Source of the DNA: Ruminococcus sp.
GTDB taxonomy: Bacteria > Bacillota > Clostridia > Oscillospirales > Acutalibacteraceae
Length of the DNA stretch: 44,734 bases
Direction: 5' to 3'
Assembly: GCA_022510955.1 (NCBI GenBank)
Contig: JAFLSM010000016.1
Location: 1 to 44,734, forward strand
A program made the position numbers and the translations under genes. This document shows positions 1-7,430 of the stretch, one piece after another (position 1 is the first letter of the stretch; the number at the start of each line of letters is the position of its first letter). The notes under the pieces were generated by a model. The model ran no database searches. It was given only the letters and a program-made list of their open reading frames with translations, and was not told the origin of the DNA.

Positions 1-55
1 GAGCAGCGGTCTCCAAAACCGCGTGCCGAGGGTTCAAGTCCTTCTGCCCCTGCCA
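1..55 (+). tRNA. tRNA-Trp (CCA), 3' part
   Basis: The window opens inside a tRNA gene. The anticodon stem GCGGT/ACCGC encloses the loop CTCCAAA, giving anticodon CCA (Trp). The T stem is GAGGG/CCTTC around TTCAAGT (33-39), followed by the 3' acceptor strand TGCCCCT, discriminator G and an encoded CCA at 53-55. The 5' acceptor and D arm lie outside the window. Positions 33-55 also form the left att repeat of the integrated element, so the tRNA 3' end is supplied by, or shared with, the element. Confidence 0.93.
33..55 (+). repeat. Left attachment repeat (23 bp, tRNA-Trp 3' end)
   Basis: A 23-bp sequence from the T loop to the CCA end of tRNA-Trp recurs perfectly at 15431-15453. The match breaks at the base before (G here, C there) and after (T here, G there). 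Together with the tyrosine integrase next to it, this defines the left boundary of an element of about 15.4 kb. Confidence 0.93.
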
Positions 56-64
56 TTAACTTCT

Positions 65-97
65 GGCTTCGGAAAGCGATTTCCGAAGCCTTTTATC
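65..97 (+). terminator. Terminator carried by the element just after tRNA-Trp
   Basis: A perfect 11-bp stem (65-75 with 80-90, loop GCGA) is followed by TTTTATCTTTT. It lies inside the element, so it replaces the native tRNA terminator, which is now displaced to 15459. It also sits tail to tail with the integrase gene. Confidence 0.85.
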
Positions 98-101
98 TTT
101 T

Positions 102-121
102 CTTATACCAAAACTTATACC
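102..121 (+). repeat. Paired CTTATACC repeats, possible integrase arm sites
   Basis: CTTATACC occurs at 102-109 and 114-121, 12 bp apart. The longer form TTATACCAAAA (103-113) recurs at 15285-15295 near the other element end. Position and recurrence fit arm-type binding sites of a Tn916-like integrase, but this is inference. Confidence 0.4.
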
Positions 122-124
122 ACG

Positions 125-1294
125 CTAAGCGATATTAAAGTTTATGGCACTGTCGAGAGTATCAATCGTTTCAGCCTTTGCCGTTTTCCTACGTTTAACA
201 TAAATACTCTCCGTAGTTTTTACGCTCTCGTGTCCGAGCAATACAGAGATATCCTGAATTGGCACTCCGTTATCATCCAATATACTCGCCACAGAATGAC
301 GAAAGCCGTGAATCGTGCAGTGCGGAAGTTCTGCCTTCTTCGTCAGACGGTTGACCACCCTATTAATGGCACTGAGATTAACATAAGGCTTACCGAGAAC
401 AGTTCTGATAATGAAGTTACTGTTTCTGTCGTAGCCGTTTCCAAGCATTTCAGCATATTCTGCCTGCCGCTTCTTTTCAGCCTTTAGGGCTTCAATTACG
501 GTATCGTTGAGCGGTATCTTTCGGTTACTGCTCTCCGTTTTTGGAGTAGTAATCTGGGTTGTTATCGCTTTTCGACTTCCCGTGCGGCTCTTATTTACCC
601 TCAACATTTTTTTGTCGTAATCGACATCATCCCAAGTCAGAGCAAGCAATTCGCCCTTTCTCAGCCCTGTATAGAGTGCAAGCAACAGGAATATGTAGAT
701 ATGACTGTCGTTCTCCTTTGCATAAAGCAATAGCTTCCTAACCTGCTCAGCGTTGTATTCAGGCACATCGGTTTTGAGATTATGCGCAAATGACGGCATT
801 CTGCTTTTTTGAACAGGATTATCCTTGACATAGTTGTTCTCGATTGCATATTCATATACGGAAGATAACACACCTCGGATATTCTTAACCGTCTTATAAC
901 TCAAACCTCCTTTGCCGTTAGATTTACCTTCGGTAGCGAGATAAACAAAATACTCCGTAAATATTTCAGGCTTCATCTCACGAAACCTGAGGTTTTTCGG
1001 TTCAAAATACGGTTTAATTTTACCGCTGACGGTCTTATCATACGATTCCCAAGTTGACGGTTTCAGTATGGGTTTGATTTTTTGAAGCCATTTGTCGAGA
1101 AACGCAGTAAAGAGGACATTCTCATTTTCAAGATTTAAGCCCTCGTACTTCGCAATCAGATCCTTCATTGCCTTTTCAGCTTTGCGCTTGTTGTTGCCCT
1201 TAACGGACACCTTTGTGGCAAGCATTTTCTGCTTACCGTTGACACGAAATTTAGCGTAATAGTAATTGCCTTTTATAACTAAGCATCCAACCAA
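125..1294 (-). CDS. int: Tyrosine recombinase / integrase
   Basis: A 389-aa site-specific recombinase of the Tn916/phage integrase type that would integrate and excise the element at the tRNA-Trp 3' end. The N-terminal arm-binding domain (about 1-60) is followed by a SAM-like core-binding domain (about 62-170) and the catalytic domain. Catalytic residues are visible in GLRKGE (Arg I), HGFRH (His and Arg II), LGH and the final Tyr in ESIY. The length is normal for the family. The start appears to be TTG at 1294, preceded by AAAGGA, because no ATG lies nearby. The gene is last in its strand block and ends 70 bp from the att repeat, as usual for tRNA-targeting elements. Confidence 0.95.
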   Translation of the reverse strand: MVGCLVIKGNYYYAKFRVNGKQKMLATKVSVKGNNKRKAEKAMKDLIAKYEGLNLENENVLFTAFLDKWLQKIKPILKPSTWESYDKTVSGKIKPYFEPKNLRFREMKPEIFTEYFVYLATEGKSNGKGGLSYKTVKNIRGVLSSVYEYAIENNYVKDNPVQKSRMPSFAHNLKTDVPEYNAEQVRKLLLYAKENDSHIYIFLLLALYTGLRKGELLALTWDDVDYDKKMLRVNKSRTGSRKAITTQITTPKTESSNRKIPLNDTVIEALKAEKKRQAEYAEMLGNGYDRNSNFIIRTVLGKPYVNLSAINRVVNRLTKKAELPHCTIHGFRHSVASILDDNGVPIQDISVLLGHESVKTTESIYVKRRKTAKAETIDTLDSAINFNIA

Positions 1295-1320
1295 GTTTAA
1301 AAAATCCTTTCTTTAAATTT

Positions 1321-1515
1321 TTAGTTTTCTGTTACGGCAGTGATAAAGTTAATAACGCTTTGTTTAGGGATGATGTATCTTTTACCTATTTTTAAATTTC
1401 GGATTTCGTTGTTTTTCAGCAAGGAATATACTGTATTCTTGCCAATATGCAACATCTCCATAATGTCCTCAATAGATAAAATATCATCATACTCAGAAAA
1501 TATTTCCTTATTCAT
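1321..1515 (-). CDS. Excisionase-like HTH protein A
   Basis: A 64-aa protein of the helix-turn-helix_17/excisionase family. Residues about 12-50 carry the MerR-like winged helix (IEDIMEMLHIGKNTVYSLLK), followed by the wing IRNLKIGKRYIIPK. Such proteins bend att DNA or act as recombination directionality factors. The ATG at 1515 is preferred over the longer frame because GGTGAG precedes it. It is the nearest of three paralogues to the integrase, so it is the best candidate for the true excisionase. It shares a leader repeat with the next copy. Confidence 0.8.
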   Translation of the reverse strand: MNKEIFSEYDDILSIEDIMEMLHIGKNTVYSLLKNNEIRNLKIGKRYIIPKQSVINFITAVTEN

Positions 1516-1531
1516 CTTCTCACCCTTCTTA

Positions 1532-1551
1532 TTTGGTTGAAAGCCCGCTGT
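1532..1551 (-). repeat. Leader repeat, copy 1
   Basis: The 20-bp sequence TTTGGTTGAAAGCCCGCTGT (plus strand) lies about 17 bp upstream of the start of excisionase-like gene A. An identical copy lies in the same place upstream of gene B (1807-1826). Either the duplication that produced the paralogues included the leader, or the sequence is a shared regulatory site. Confidence 0.7.
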
Positions 1552-1600
1552 GTATATACCATAACACAACAACCTGTCAAATAACAAATGTGCAAATCAC

Positions 1601-1792
1601 TTACTGAAAATTGAAAAGCTCAACTACGCTTTTCTTTGGAACGACATACTTTTTGCCAATCCGCAGACTGCGTATTTTCCCGGATTTCAGCATTCGATAA
1701 ACTGTAACTCTGCCGACTTGCAGCATTTCCATTACTTCTTCAACTGTTACAATATCACCGTATTCAGAAAACATTTCTTCTATCTTATACAT
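1601..1792 (-). CDS. Excisionase-like HTH protein B
   Basis: A 63-aa paralogue of its two neighbours, with the same layout: a short acidic start with FSEYGDI, the winged helix VEEVMEMLQVGRVTVYRMLK, and the wing IRSLRIGKKYVVPKKS. The ATG at 1792 follows an AAAGGTGAGA-type ribosome site, and the upstream in-frame extension is probably leader. Function in excision or transcription control is inferred from family and position. Confidence 0.78.
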   Translation of the reverse strand: MYKIEEMFSEYGDIVTVEEVMEMLQVGRVTVYRMLKSGKIRSLRIGKKYVVPKKSVVELFNFQ

Positions 1793-1806
1793 TATCTCAC
1801 CTTTCT

Positions 1807-1826
1807 TTTGGTTGAAAGCCCGCTGT
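1807..1826 (-). repeat. Leader repeat, copy 2
   Basis: An exact 20-bp copy of 1532-1551. Here its CGCTGT also pairs with ACAGCG about 20 bp further on, giving a possible leader hairpin that the first copy lacks. Confidence 0.65.
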
Positions 1827-1881
1827 AATAACAGCTTATCACAGCGGATTATCAAACATCAAAGGTGTAAACTAAAAATCA

Positions 1882-2070
1882 TTAAGCGACAAGAAAATCA
1901 ATGACGCTTTTCTTAGGAATGATGTATTTTTTACCAACCTTTAAGGTACGGATCCGTCCTGATTGAAGGAGTTTATATACCGTTACCTTGCTAAGATGCA
2001 GCATTTTAGTTACATCATCGACGGAAATGATATCATTATACTCCGTGAACATTTGATATACTTCAGCCAT
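1882..2070 (-). CDS. Excisionase-like HTH protein C
   Basis: A 62-aa third paralogue with FTEYNDI, the winged helix VDDVTKMLHLSKVTVYKLLQ and the wing IRTLKVGKKYIIPKKS. The ATG at 2070 has GAGGTGA six bases upstream. A GTG at 2079 would instead overlap the parB stop by 4 bp. It is translated right after ParB, so it is probably the last gene of the mobC-relaxase-parB operon and may regulate mobility genes. Confidence 0.78.
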   Translation of the reverse strand: MAEVYQMFTEYNDIISVDDVTKMLHLSKVTVYKLLQSGRIRTLKVGKKYIIPKKSVIDFLVA

Positions 2071-2075
2071 TCTTA

Positions 2076-2930
2076 TCACCTCGTTTCCCTGTTATGTCTA
2101 TTACGCATACGGCGCTGATAGTCGTCTTGTGCGAGTTTTATCATCCGTCTTTGAATATCCTGCTGACTGTATTGTTTCGGAAAATACTCACTCAACTCAT
2201 CATACTTGAAGCTTATTTTTTCACGCTGATTAGGTTTGTCCTCGGATACAATTTGGTTAATAGTGTCCGTGTCAAGTCTGCCTGATTGCGATAGTCTCTT
2301 CATTTGAATTGCCTGAGATAGCGAAGGCGTTTTATCCTCAAGTTCAATCGCTTCTAACAAATCCTTCTGCTCATATTCGGTTAAGTATGATAGCTCGACT
2401 CCCACGCTGAAAGCAATTCGTTCTTCGTCCACCAATTTCAATAACTGTGGAATTAAATTTGTCAAGCGAATATATCTCTGTACTGTACGTCCGCTTTCCT
2501 CGGTACTCACGCTATCGGCACTTTCCCTTTTTCCGACAACTTGTCGGGAAGTAATGCCTTGGTGCTTTATCGCTTCGAGCTTCATTTTGTAAGCAAATGC
2601 TTTTTCGCTGGGTAGGATATGCTCACGTTGTAAATTAGCGTCTACCATAGCTACAACAGCTTCATCGTCATTCATTTCTCTAACGATTACAGGGATTGTT
2701 TCAAGTCCGAGCTTTCGGCAGGCTTCAAGCCTTCTGTGACCTGAAATCAGCTCATATCCGCCGTCTGGTGACGGTCTGGCAAGCAATGGCGTAATCGTAC
2801 CAACCTTGCCGATACTCTCTACGATTTTCGCCATATCCTCATTATCCGTTACGGTAAAAGGATGGTCGTGAAACGGTTGTATTTCTTTAATTGGAATGCT
2901 CTGAACATTCTCGGTATTTATGTTTTTCAT
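2076..2930 (-). CDS. ParB/Noc-like partition protein
   Basis: A 284-aa ParB-family protein. The N-terminal nuclease/CTPase-like domain spans about 10-110 and includes the box YELISGHRR and the motif LQREHILPSEKAFAYK. A central HTH (about 130-190) and a Lys/Arg-rich C-terminal region follow. In mobilizable elements such proteins support maintenance of the excised form or regulate transfer. Its start overlaps the relaxase stop by 4 bp, so the two are translationally coupled. No ParA is present, which is usual for solitary ParB proteins of this element type. Confidence 0.88.
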   Translation of the reverse strand: MKNINTENVQSIPIKEIQPFHDHPFTVTDNEDMAKIVESIGKVGTITPLLARPSPDGGYELISGHRRLEACRKLGLETIPVIVREMNDDEAVVAMVDANLQREHILPSEKAFAYKMKLEAIKHQGITSRQVVGKRESADSVSTEESGRTVQRYIRLTNLIPQLLKLVDEERIAFSVGVELSYLTEYEQKDLLEAIELEDKTPSLSQAIQMKRLSQSGRLDTDTINQIVSEDKPNQREKISFKYDELSEYFPKQYSQQDIQRRMIKLAQDDYQRRMRNRHNRETR

Positions 2931-4315
2931 CTTGTGTATTCCTTCTTTCTGTAATTTGGTTTTCGTCCTCTTGCAAGGTTTTGCGCCTGTATTTCAAGGC
3001 GGATATTTTCTTTGATTTTAGGATTGTCCTCGATGATTGTAAGGGCAATCTTTTTCTCTTTACGGAGTTGTTTTAATAAAGCTGTGCATTTATCTCGCCC
3101 CGAAAACAATTCCGCACACTTGTCTTCATCATCACAACGCCTGAGCTTGTTATAGATTTTGTAGCGCAGGTTTGTGACTTCATTTATAGAGCTATTGGTA
3201 TCTTCTACAAACTTCTCAACATCTTCAAGAGCCTTAAAATCTTTGTTGGAAATCAAAGTAACTTGCCTTGAAATCCTGTCGAGATGCCGCCAAGCTTCAC
3301 GCATTTCAGGCGATAACGGTTTGCGTTGTCTGTCCTTTGGCAGCTTCCCTAACAAATAGCAATAATGAAGATATAGGGCATATAATCCTGCGATTTTCTT
3401 TACGGCTTTAAAGTTGCCCTTAAATACAACGCTGCGAGGTTGAAAGAGTTTCATCTGCTGTCTGTTCTCATAATAAACAGCGCTGTTTTTCCAACCATCA
3501 ATGCCTTGCTCATGTATTCTTCGGCGTATTGATTCGTTGCTATACTCTTCGCCCAAGCGGTACATACGCACAGATTTTTTACTATTTACGGAACAGATTG
3601 TCCAATACTTTCGATTGTTGTTTAGGCTGACATAATAACCCTGCTCACGCATAATGAATTCAAAATCCTTGAAACTGCGGGAACATTTTATTGCAAAATC
3701 AATAGCCTCACGCATTAAATTAAACTTCGTAGGCTCACCATTCTTCTCGGCAAAATAGATACTTCTCGGTGTTTTGCCTGACGGATTTTTAATTACGGTC
3801 AGGTTGTGTTCAGCACAAAGCTCATCCGACAATGCACGGAACTTCCAATACGCACCTTCGTTACAGTTAAACTTTTTTCCTGTCCACATATTGACCGAGT
3901 TTACAACAAAATGGTTGTGATAAGTACCAGTGTTGAAGTGTGTAGCAACAAGCACTTGATAATCATTGCCCCACATTTTCCTTGCAAGCTCAACACCGAT
4001 TTGGTGACAAAGCTCAGGAGTAACCTCTCCTGTTTTGAAACTCTGATAAGCGTGGTAGGCAACATTTCCGTCTGTCTTTCCGTAGCGTTTTTGAACGGAA
4101 ATCATTTCATCAAAGGCTGTGTCAGCGTTGCAGTTCACTCCTGAAACAAAGCAAATTTTCTCCTCGCCGTTAATGGTTTTCTTGTCGTTCTCAGCGTAGT
4201 GAAGCACCTTTTTTAAGTCAGACAAAACTGTCTTTTCAGGATTGGTGGCATAAGCCAAAACTCGTGAAACGCTGTCCTTAATCGCCCAGATTTTCGTTGT
4301 CGCCAACGCTATCAT
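2927..4315 (-). CDS. Relaxase / mobilization nuclease (MOBP-like)
   Basis: A 462-aa relaxase that would nick the element at oriT and lead the strand through a helper conjugation channel. The catalytic domain fills about residues 1-220. A candidate catalytic Tyr lies in LAYATNPEKT (Tyr22), followed by VAYHAYQSF (His88) and the metal-binding histidine triad HFNTGTYHNH (His126, His133, His135). The C-terminal half is basic and helical. The start overlaps mobC by 38 bp. No coupling protein or type IV secretion genes are in the island, so it is mobilizable rather than self-transmissible. Confidence 0.92.
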   Translation of the reverse strand: MIALATTKIWAIKDSVSRVLAYATNPEKTVLSDLKKVLHYAENDKKTINGEEKICFVSGVNCNADTAFDEMISVQKRYGKTDGNVAYHAYQSFKTGEVTPELCHQIGVELARKMWGNDYQVLVATHFNTGTYHNHFVVNSVNMWTGKKFNCNEGAYWKFRALSDELCAEHNLTVIKNPSGKTPRSIYFAEKNGEPTKFNLMREAIDFAIKCSRSFKDFEFIMREQGYYVSLNNNRKYWTICSVNSKKSVRMYRLGEEYSNESIRRRIHEQGIDGWKNSAVYYENRQQMKLFQPRSVVFKGNFKAVKKIAGLYALYLHYCYLLGKLPKDRQRKPLSPEMREAWRHLDRISRQVTLISNKDFKALEDVEKFVEDTNSSINEVTNLRYKIYNKLRRCDDEDKCAELFSGRDKCTALLKQLRKEKKIALTIIEDNPKIKENIRLEIQAQNLARGRKPNYRKKEYTR

Positions 4316-4598
4316 CCTCCTCTTTTTCGTGATAAGCGGAGAGAATTTTGTGCTCGATTTCTGCTAACCGTTGCTCCAAAAAGATACCGTCAAGCGGATA
4401 TAAATTGTTTAGCAAATCGTTTGTCAAAGCGTACGCTTCGTAGAGCTTTACGCTTGGTTTTTCACTCAACTTTTTATCCAATCCGACCTTTCTCAGATAC
4501 TCCGAGAGTGAAACTCCAAAGCGTTTTGCTGCCCTCATCAGACGCTTTTTCTCTCCTAAAGTTACTCTCACGTTGATGTTATAATTTCGTTTTCTCAT
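4278..4598 (-). CDS. mobC: MobC-like relaxosome protein
   Basis: A 106-aa protein with a ribbon-helix-helix N-terminus (NINVRVTLGEKKRL) followed by the MobC signature region (AAKRFGVSLSEYLRKVGL). MobC proteins open oriT DNA and help the relaxase bind. The ATG at 4598 has GGAG at the right distance and is preferred over the longer frame. It overlaps the relaxase gene downstream, and the probable oriT lies directly upstream. Confidence 0.88.
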   Translation of the reverse strand: MRKRNYNINVRVTLGEKKRLMRAAKRFGVSLSEYLRKVGLDKKLSEKPSVKLYEAYALTNDLLNNLYPLDGIFLEQRLAEIEHKILSAYHEKEEDDSVGDNENLGD

Positions 4599-4609
4599 TT
4601 GTTTTTCTC

Positions 4610-4733
4610 CTTTCAGTTTGGGGTTACAGGGGAACATTCCCCTTTCGGCTTTTCAGCCGTCGGTTTTGGCATTACAAAACCTATGCTCGCTACACTGTAG
4701 GACTGACGTCCCGTGTAGTGCCGTGTAACTACG
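4610..4733 (-). other. Candidate oriT region
   Basis: The gap between mobC and the next gene upstream is GC-rich compared with its surroundings and full of short inverted repeats. These include GGGGAACATTCCCC (4629-4642), CGGCTTTTCAGCCG (around 4647), CTACAC...GTGTAG (around 4693-4722) and GGAC/GTCC within it. MobC/MOBP elements usually have oriT just upstream of mobC, so this is the best placed candidate. No nick-site consensus was matched. Confidence 0.45.
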
Positions 4734-5045
4734 CTACGCATTTTCAATGATTTCGACCTTTTCAAGATAAACCTTGTTCAAGCTACTTTCCGAATAAAAA
4801 AGTTTGAGCTTTGTTCCAATTTCCATCTCGTAAAAGCCAAGGTATTTTTGCCAGTAGAACACCGGTGTAATAATTTTTCTGTCGTCACTGAGCCGAAGAA
4901 AAACTCGGAGCATTCCGCTACGGGCTTCCGCTTTCATTTCAAGTGTTCCTGTAAACTCTCCAACCTCGTTCATAAAGAGATAGTCCGAGGTGTCGATCAT
5001 CATCTCACGCATTTCGGTTCGTGAGTATACCTTTGTGTTTTCCAT
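4734..5045 (-). CDS. Small beta-rich element protein, function unknown
   Basis: A 103-aa protein without a family I can name. It starts MENTKVYSRTEMREM and continues with alternating beta-type segments (EFTGTLEMKAEA, GMLRVFLRLSDDRKI, VYLEKVEII), an OB-like pattern often seen in single-strand-binding accessory proteins of mobile elements. That reading is a guess. The ATG at 5045 is preferred over an upstream in-frame start because AAAGGAC precedes it. It lies upstream of mobC and is probably expressed with the mobility genes. Confidence 0.65.
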   Translation of the reverse strand: MENTKVYSRTEMREMMIDTSDYLFMNEVGEFTGTLEMKAEARSGMLRVFLRLSDDRKIITPVFYWQKYLGFYEMEIGTKLKLFYSESSLNKVYLEKVEIIENA

Positions 5046-5784
5046 TTGTTTGTCCTTTCCACTGCCCATAAAGGTGTTTGTTATACTAAACTTCTTCTTT
5101 ATCGGGTAGTTATTTTTTTATATAGTTATTTATATATAGGAGTTGCCTTGCCGTTCACGCTGATGTTGCGAGCCTTGGAGTAACCACGTGGCACAAGCTA
5201 AGTTTTTCACTACCAAAGCTAACTTTCCTGACAGGCAATCCTGCTCGACGCTGTGCCGTCAGCCATTCGGCTGCGCTCGCTCATTATGAGGTCGTGGCGG
5301 TTTATCCTTACTTGGTAGCTATTTAGTTGTAATTACGGTTTATATTTTCACTCCTTTCGGATTGTATTGAGAGGGACTTTTAAAATACCCCTTCACTTAT
5401 TTGGACAAACCCTACCGTTTTGTCAGGGTGTTTTGATAAAAATTTTTAAAAAATATTATTCCCTCCATAAATAAAGGAATGGCAGAGTGTAAATTTAAAC
5501 GTCTTTTTAAAACTTTTTGAAAATATCCCTCTACTATATACGAATTTCATACGCCTATTTGACGGTATGTTTTCTAAAATTCTTCGAAAAATTTTATTTG
5601 TTTACTTGATAAGCATAGGGATATCGAAGCTTGACCTTTATTTATAAAAATCGCCCTCTACTATATTCCGACAAAATATCCCTGTTTGCTTAGTGTGTTT
5701 TAAAAAGTTTTTAAATGACCTCCCAATTATTCCCACTGGGAAGCAGTATTTTTGAAGTCTATTTGAAAAATTTATGCAAAAAAT

Positions 5785-5809
5785 AACACCTGCCAAATTG
5801 GCAAGTGTT
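5785..5809 (-). terminator. Second-line terminator, minus strand
   Basis: Read on the minus strand, AACACTTGCC pairs with GGCAGGTGTT (one G-U pair) and is followed by ATTTTTT. It lies downstream of the defence operon as a back-up to the hairpin at 5884. Confidence 0.6.
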
Positions 5810-5883
5810 CACAAAGAATATATTTTCAAAAAAATAATGTGAATTCCATTACTGATAAGTTGATTTTGTTTAGTAAAAATAAA

Positions 5884-5907
5884 AAATGGCGGACAATGCC
5901 GCCATTT
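5884..5907 (-). terminator. Terminator of the TIR/ATPase operon
   Basis: A perfect 9-bp stem AAATGGCGG/CCGCCATTT with a 6-nt loop, followed on the minus strand by TTTATTTTT. It lies about 110 bp after the TIR gene stop. A smaller stem TTCCCC/GGGGAA (5987-6006) precedes it. Confidence 0.8.
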
Positions 5908-6018
5908 CACTTATCGAAAAATTATAAACAATACGCCGCCAGAATCTGCTCTCGATAGATAAAAAACAGTAGCTTGCTACAATGACTTCCCCTAATAATT
6001 GGGGAAAGAGCCCCATTT

Positions 6019-6858
6019 CTATTTATATCTTTTAATAAGCTCTTTAGCAAACAAGATTGAAATCTTTTCAATAGAATTATCTTCTGCTTTTAAGCTTTGA
6101 ATATACTCTAAATCAGGATAATGTTTTTTAACATCTTGATAGTCAATACCGTATAACAAAGGAAGAATAATTTTTTGACCAGATGTATTTTGCCTTTGCA
6201 AAAACTCATTTAATTCTTTTTCTGTCCATTCCCGGCCAAAAAACTCCTTTGAAATTACAATAATTGCGAACTCAGATTTATCTACTCCTTGAAGCAGTCT
6301 ATCTTTCCAGTTATCACCCCAAGACAATTCTTCCTTATCATAAAAAATATTTATCTTAAGCAAAGATAATGTTGAATATAACTCGTCAACAGAATTTAAT
6401 TTATCTGCATTTGCGTGAGATAAAAATAAATCAAACTCTTTTCTTGTTGGTTTTATATTTTCAAACTCATTTTGCCCTTTCAAAACCTTGTCTTTGTTTT
6501 CAAAGTACTTTATTCCATTAAGGGACAGATATATATGACCTCCAGTTATATATGTAAGATAACTGGTTATTACTCCATACATTTTCAATTTCTCTAATTC
6601 AAGACTAATCGAATGTTGTAGAACTTGTGGTATTTCTTCATATTCCAAAACTACTGAATATTTCTTGTTACCATCATATTTTTCCAATATATGAGTTAGA
6701 AATATTTCTGAGTTCTCATCCATAATTCGAAAACCGTTAATCATTTTTTGGCCATCAATTATTGCTTTAGCTTGCTCTCTGCGAGCCGCAGCTTCAGCAT
6801 ATTTTTTCTGTTCTTTTGCTTGTTTCTCAACAGCTTTTGTATATGCATCTTTAGCCAT
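6019..6858 (-). CDS. TIR-domain protein, likely defence effector
   Basis: A 279-aa protein. Residues 1-35 form a charged Ala/Lys/Glu-rich helix, probably a coiled coil. Residues 45-125 look like a small helical/winged domain (LTYITGGHIYLSLNGIKYF). Residues 140-275 are a TIR domain with EFDLFLSHAN, then IFYDKEEL, IIVISKEFF and WTEKELNEF, whose Glu215 fits the NADase glutamate. Bacterial TIR domains with this Glu deplete NAD+ or make cyclic ADP-ribose signals, usually to stop infected cells. It is the last gene of a six-gene operon, 10 bp after the PUA-like gene, the usual place for an effector. It has no membrane segment, so it should be cytoplasmic. NADase activity is inferred from the motif. 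Confidence 0.88.
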   Translation of the reverse strand: MAKDAYTKAVEKQAKEQKKYAEAAARREQAKAIIDGQKMINGFRIMDENSEIFLTHILEKYDGNKKYSVVLEYEEIPQVLQHSISLELEKLKMYGVITSYLTYITGGHIYLSLNGIKYFENKDKVLKGQNEFENIKPTRKEFDLFLSHANADKLNSVDELYSTLSLLKINIFYDKEELSWGDNWKDRLLQGVDKSEFAIIVISKEFFGREWTEKELNEFLQRQNTSGQKIILPLLYGIDYQDVKKHYPDLEYIQSLKAEDNSIEKISILFAKELIKRYK

Positions 6859-6868
6859 ATTAACTCTC

Positions 6869-7429
6869 CTATTTTACCATTACTCCGTATGCCTGAATAA
6901 GCTGAGTTGATAAACTGAGTATATCAATTAGCGACTGATGATTGTTATCAAGATAAAAATCATCAATATGCATCTTTAGATCAAATTTAATGGCTTCAAC
7001 ATCAACATTATCAGTAACATTTATAAGTCCACCAGACATATTCACTATAGTCATAAATGCTTCAGATGAAATGGATCTAATAGAATTTTGCCAATCAGGT
7101 TTCTGCCTTGTAATCTGTACACCAATTTGTTCCCAATACTGACCCTCTTTTGATTTTATTGGAACGTTATTATAAAACTGTTTACATTGTTTTAATTCAG
7201 CGTAGTATGTTACTCCATCATCCTTTGTATAAATATCGCCTATTACTCCGGTTCCGTAATAATATCTAATCTTTTTAGAACCTGCATTTTTGTGTTCTCC
7301 TTGATGGTAAATAAATCTATCGCCTGAGTTTATCTTTGAAAGATACTTAGCTGGAAAATGATACAAATGAAATAATTCATCTTTATATTCCGATTTGAAA
7401 TCTTTCTTTTGTGTCAAAACTATATACAT
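6869..7429 (-). CDS. PUA/EVE-like protein, possible modified-DNA reader
   Basis: A 186-aa protein. Residues 1-85 resemble the PUA/EVE-like fold found before HNH domains in type IV restriction enzymes: an N-terminal strand, FHLYHFPAKYLSKINSGDRF, an aromatic YHQGEH, and RYYYGTGVIGDIY. PUA-like domains of this class flip and read modified bases. Residues 115-186 are helical and unassigned, with no HNH or other nuclease motif, so it would be a reader without a cutter. One base separates it from the upstream gene, with a G-rich ribosome site inside that gene's end. Assignment is by pattern only. Confidence 0.55.
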   Translation of the reverse strand: MYIVLTQKKDFKSEYKDELFHLYHFPAKYLSKINSGDRFIYHQGEHKNAGSKKIRYYYGTGVIGDIYTKDDGVTYYAELKQCKQFYNNVPIKSKEGQYWEQIGVQITRQKPDWQNSIRSISSEAFMTIVNMSGGLINVTDNVDVEAIKFDLKMHIDDFYLDNNHQSLIDILSLSTQLIQAYGVMVK

Positions 7430-7430
7430 C

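Larger units (their letters stand above)
5046..6018. other. Long non-coding region between mobility and defence blocks
   Basis: No credible gene is seen. From 5140 to 5330 there is a GC-richer stretch with an 8-bp palindrome CCACGTGG (5184-5191) and two AAGCTAA-type repeats, an alternative oriT or origin candidate. From 5400 to 5780 the sequence is very AT-rich and contains CCCTCTACTATAT at 5527-5539 and again at 5654-5666. From 5785 to 6006 three hairpins follow that suit termination of the defence operon. The two halves probably serve the mobility operon promoter and the defence operon terminator. Confidence 0.5.

Noticed and set aside
3806..4144. 112-codon plus-strand frame inside the relaxase gene
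   Set aside because: It is antisense to the catalytic histidine region of the relaxase. Shadow frame.
5046..6018. Possible CRISPR or repeat array in the long gap
   Set aside because: Only a single 13-bp repeat pair is present. There are no regular spacers and no cas genes in the window.
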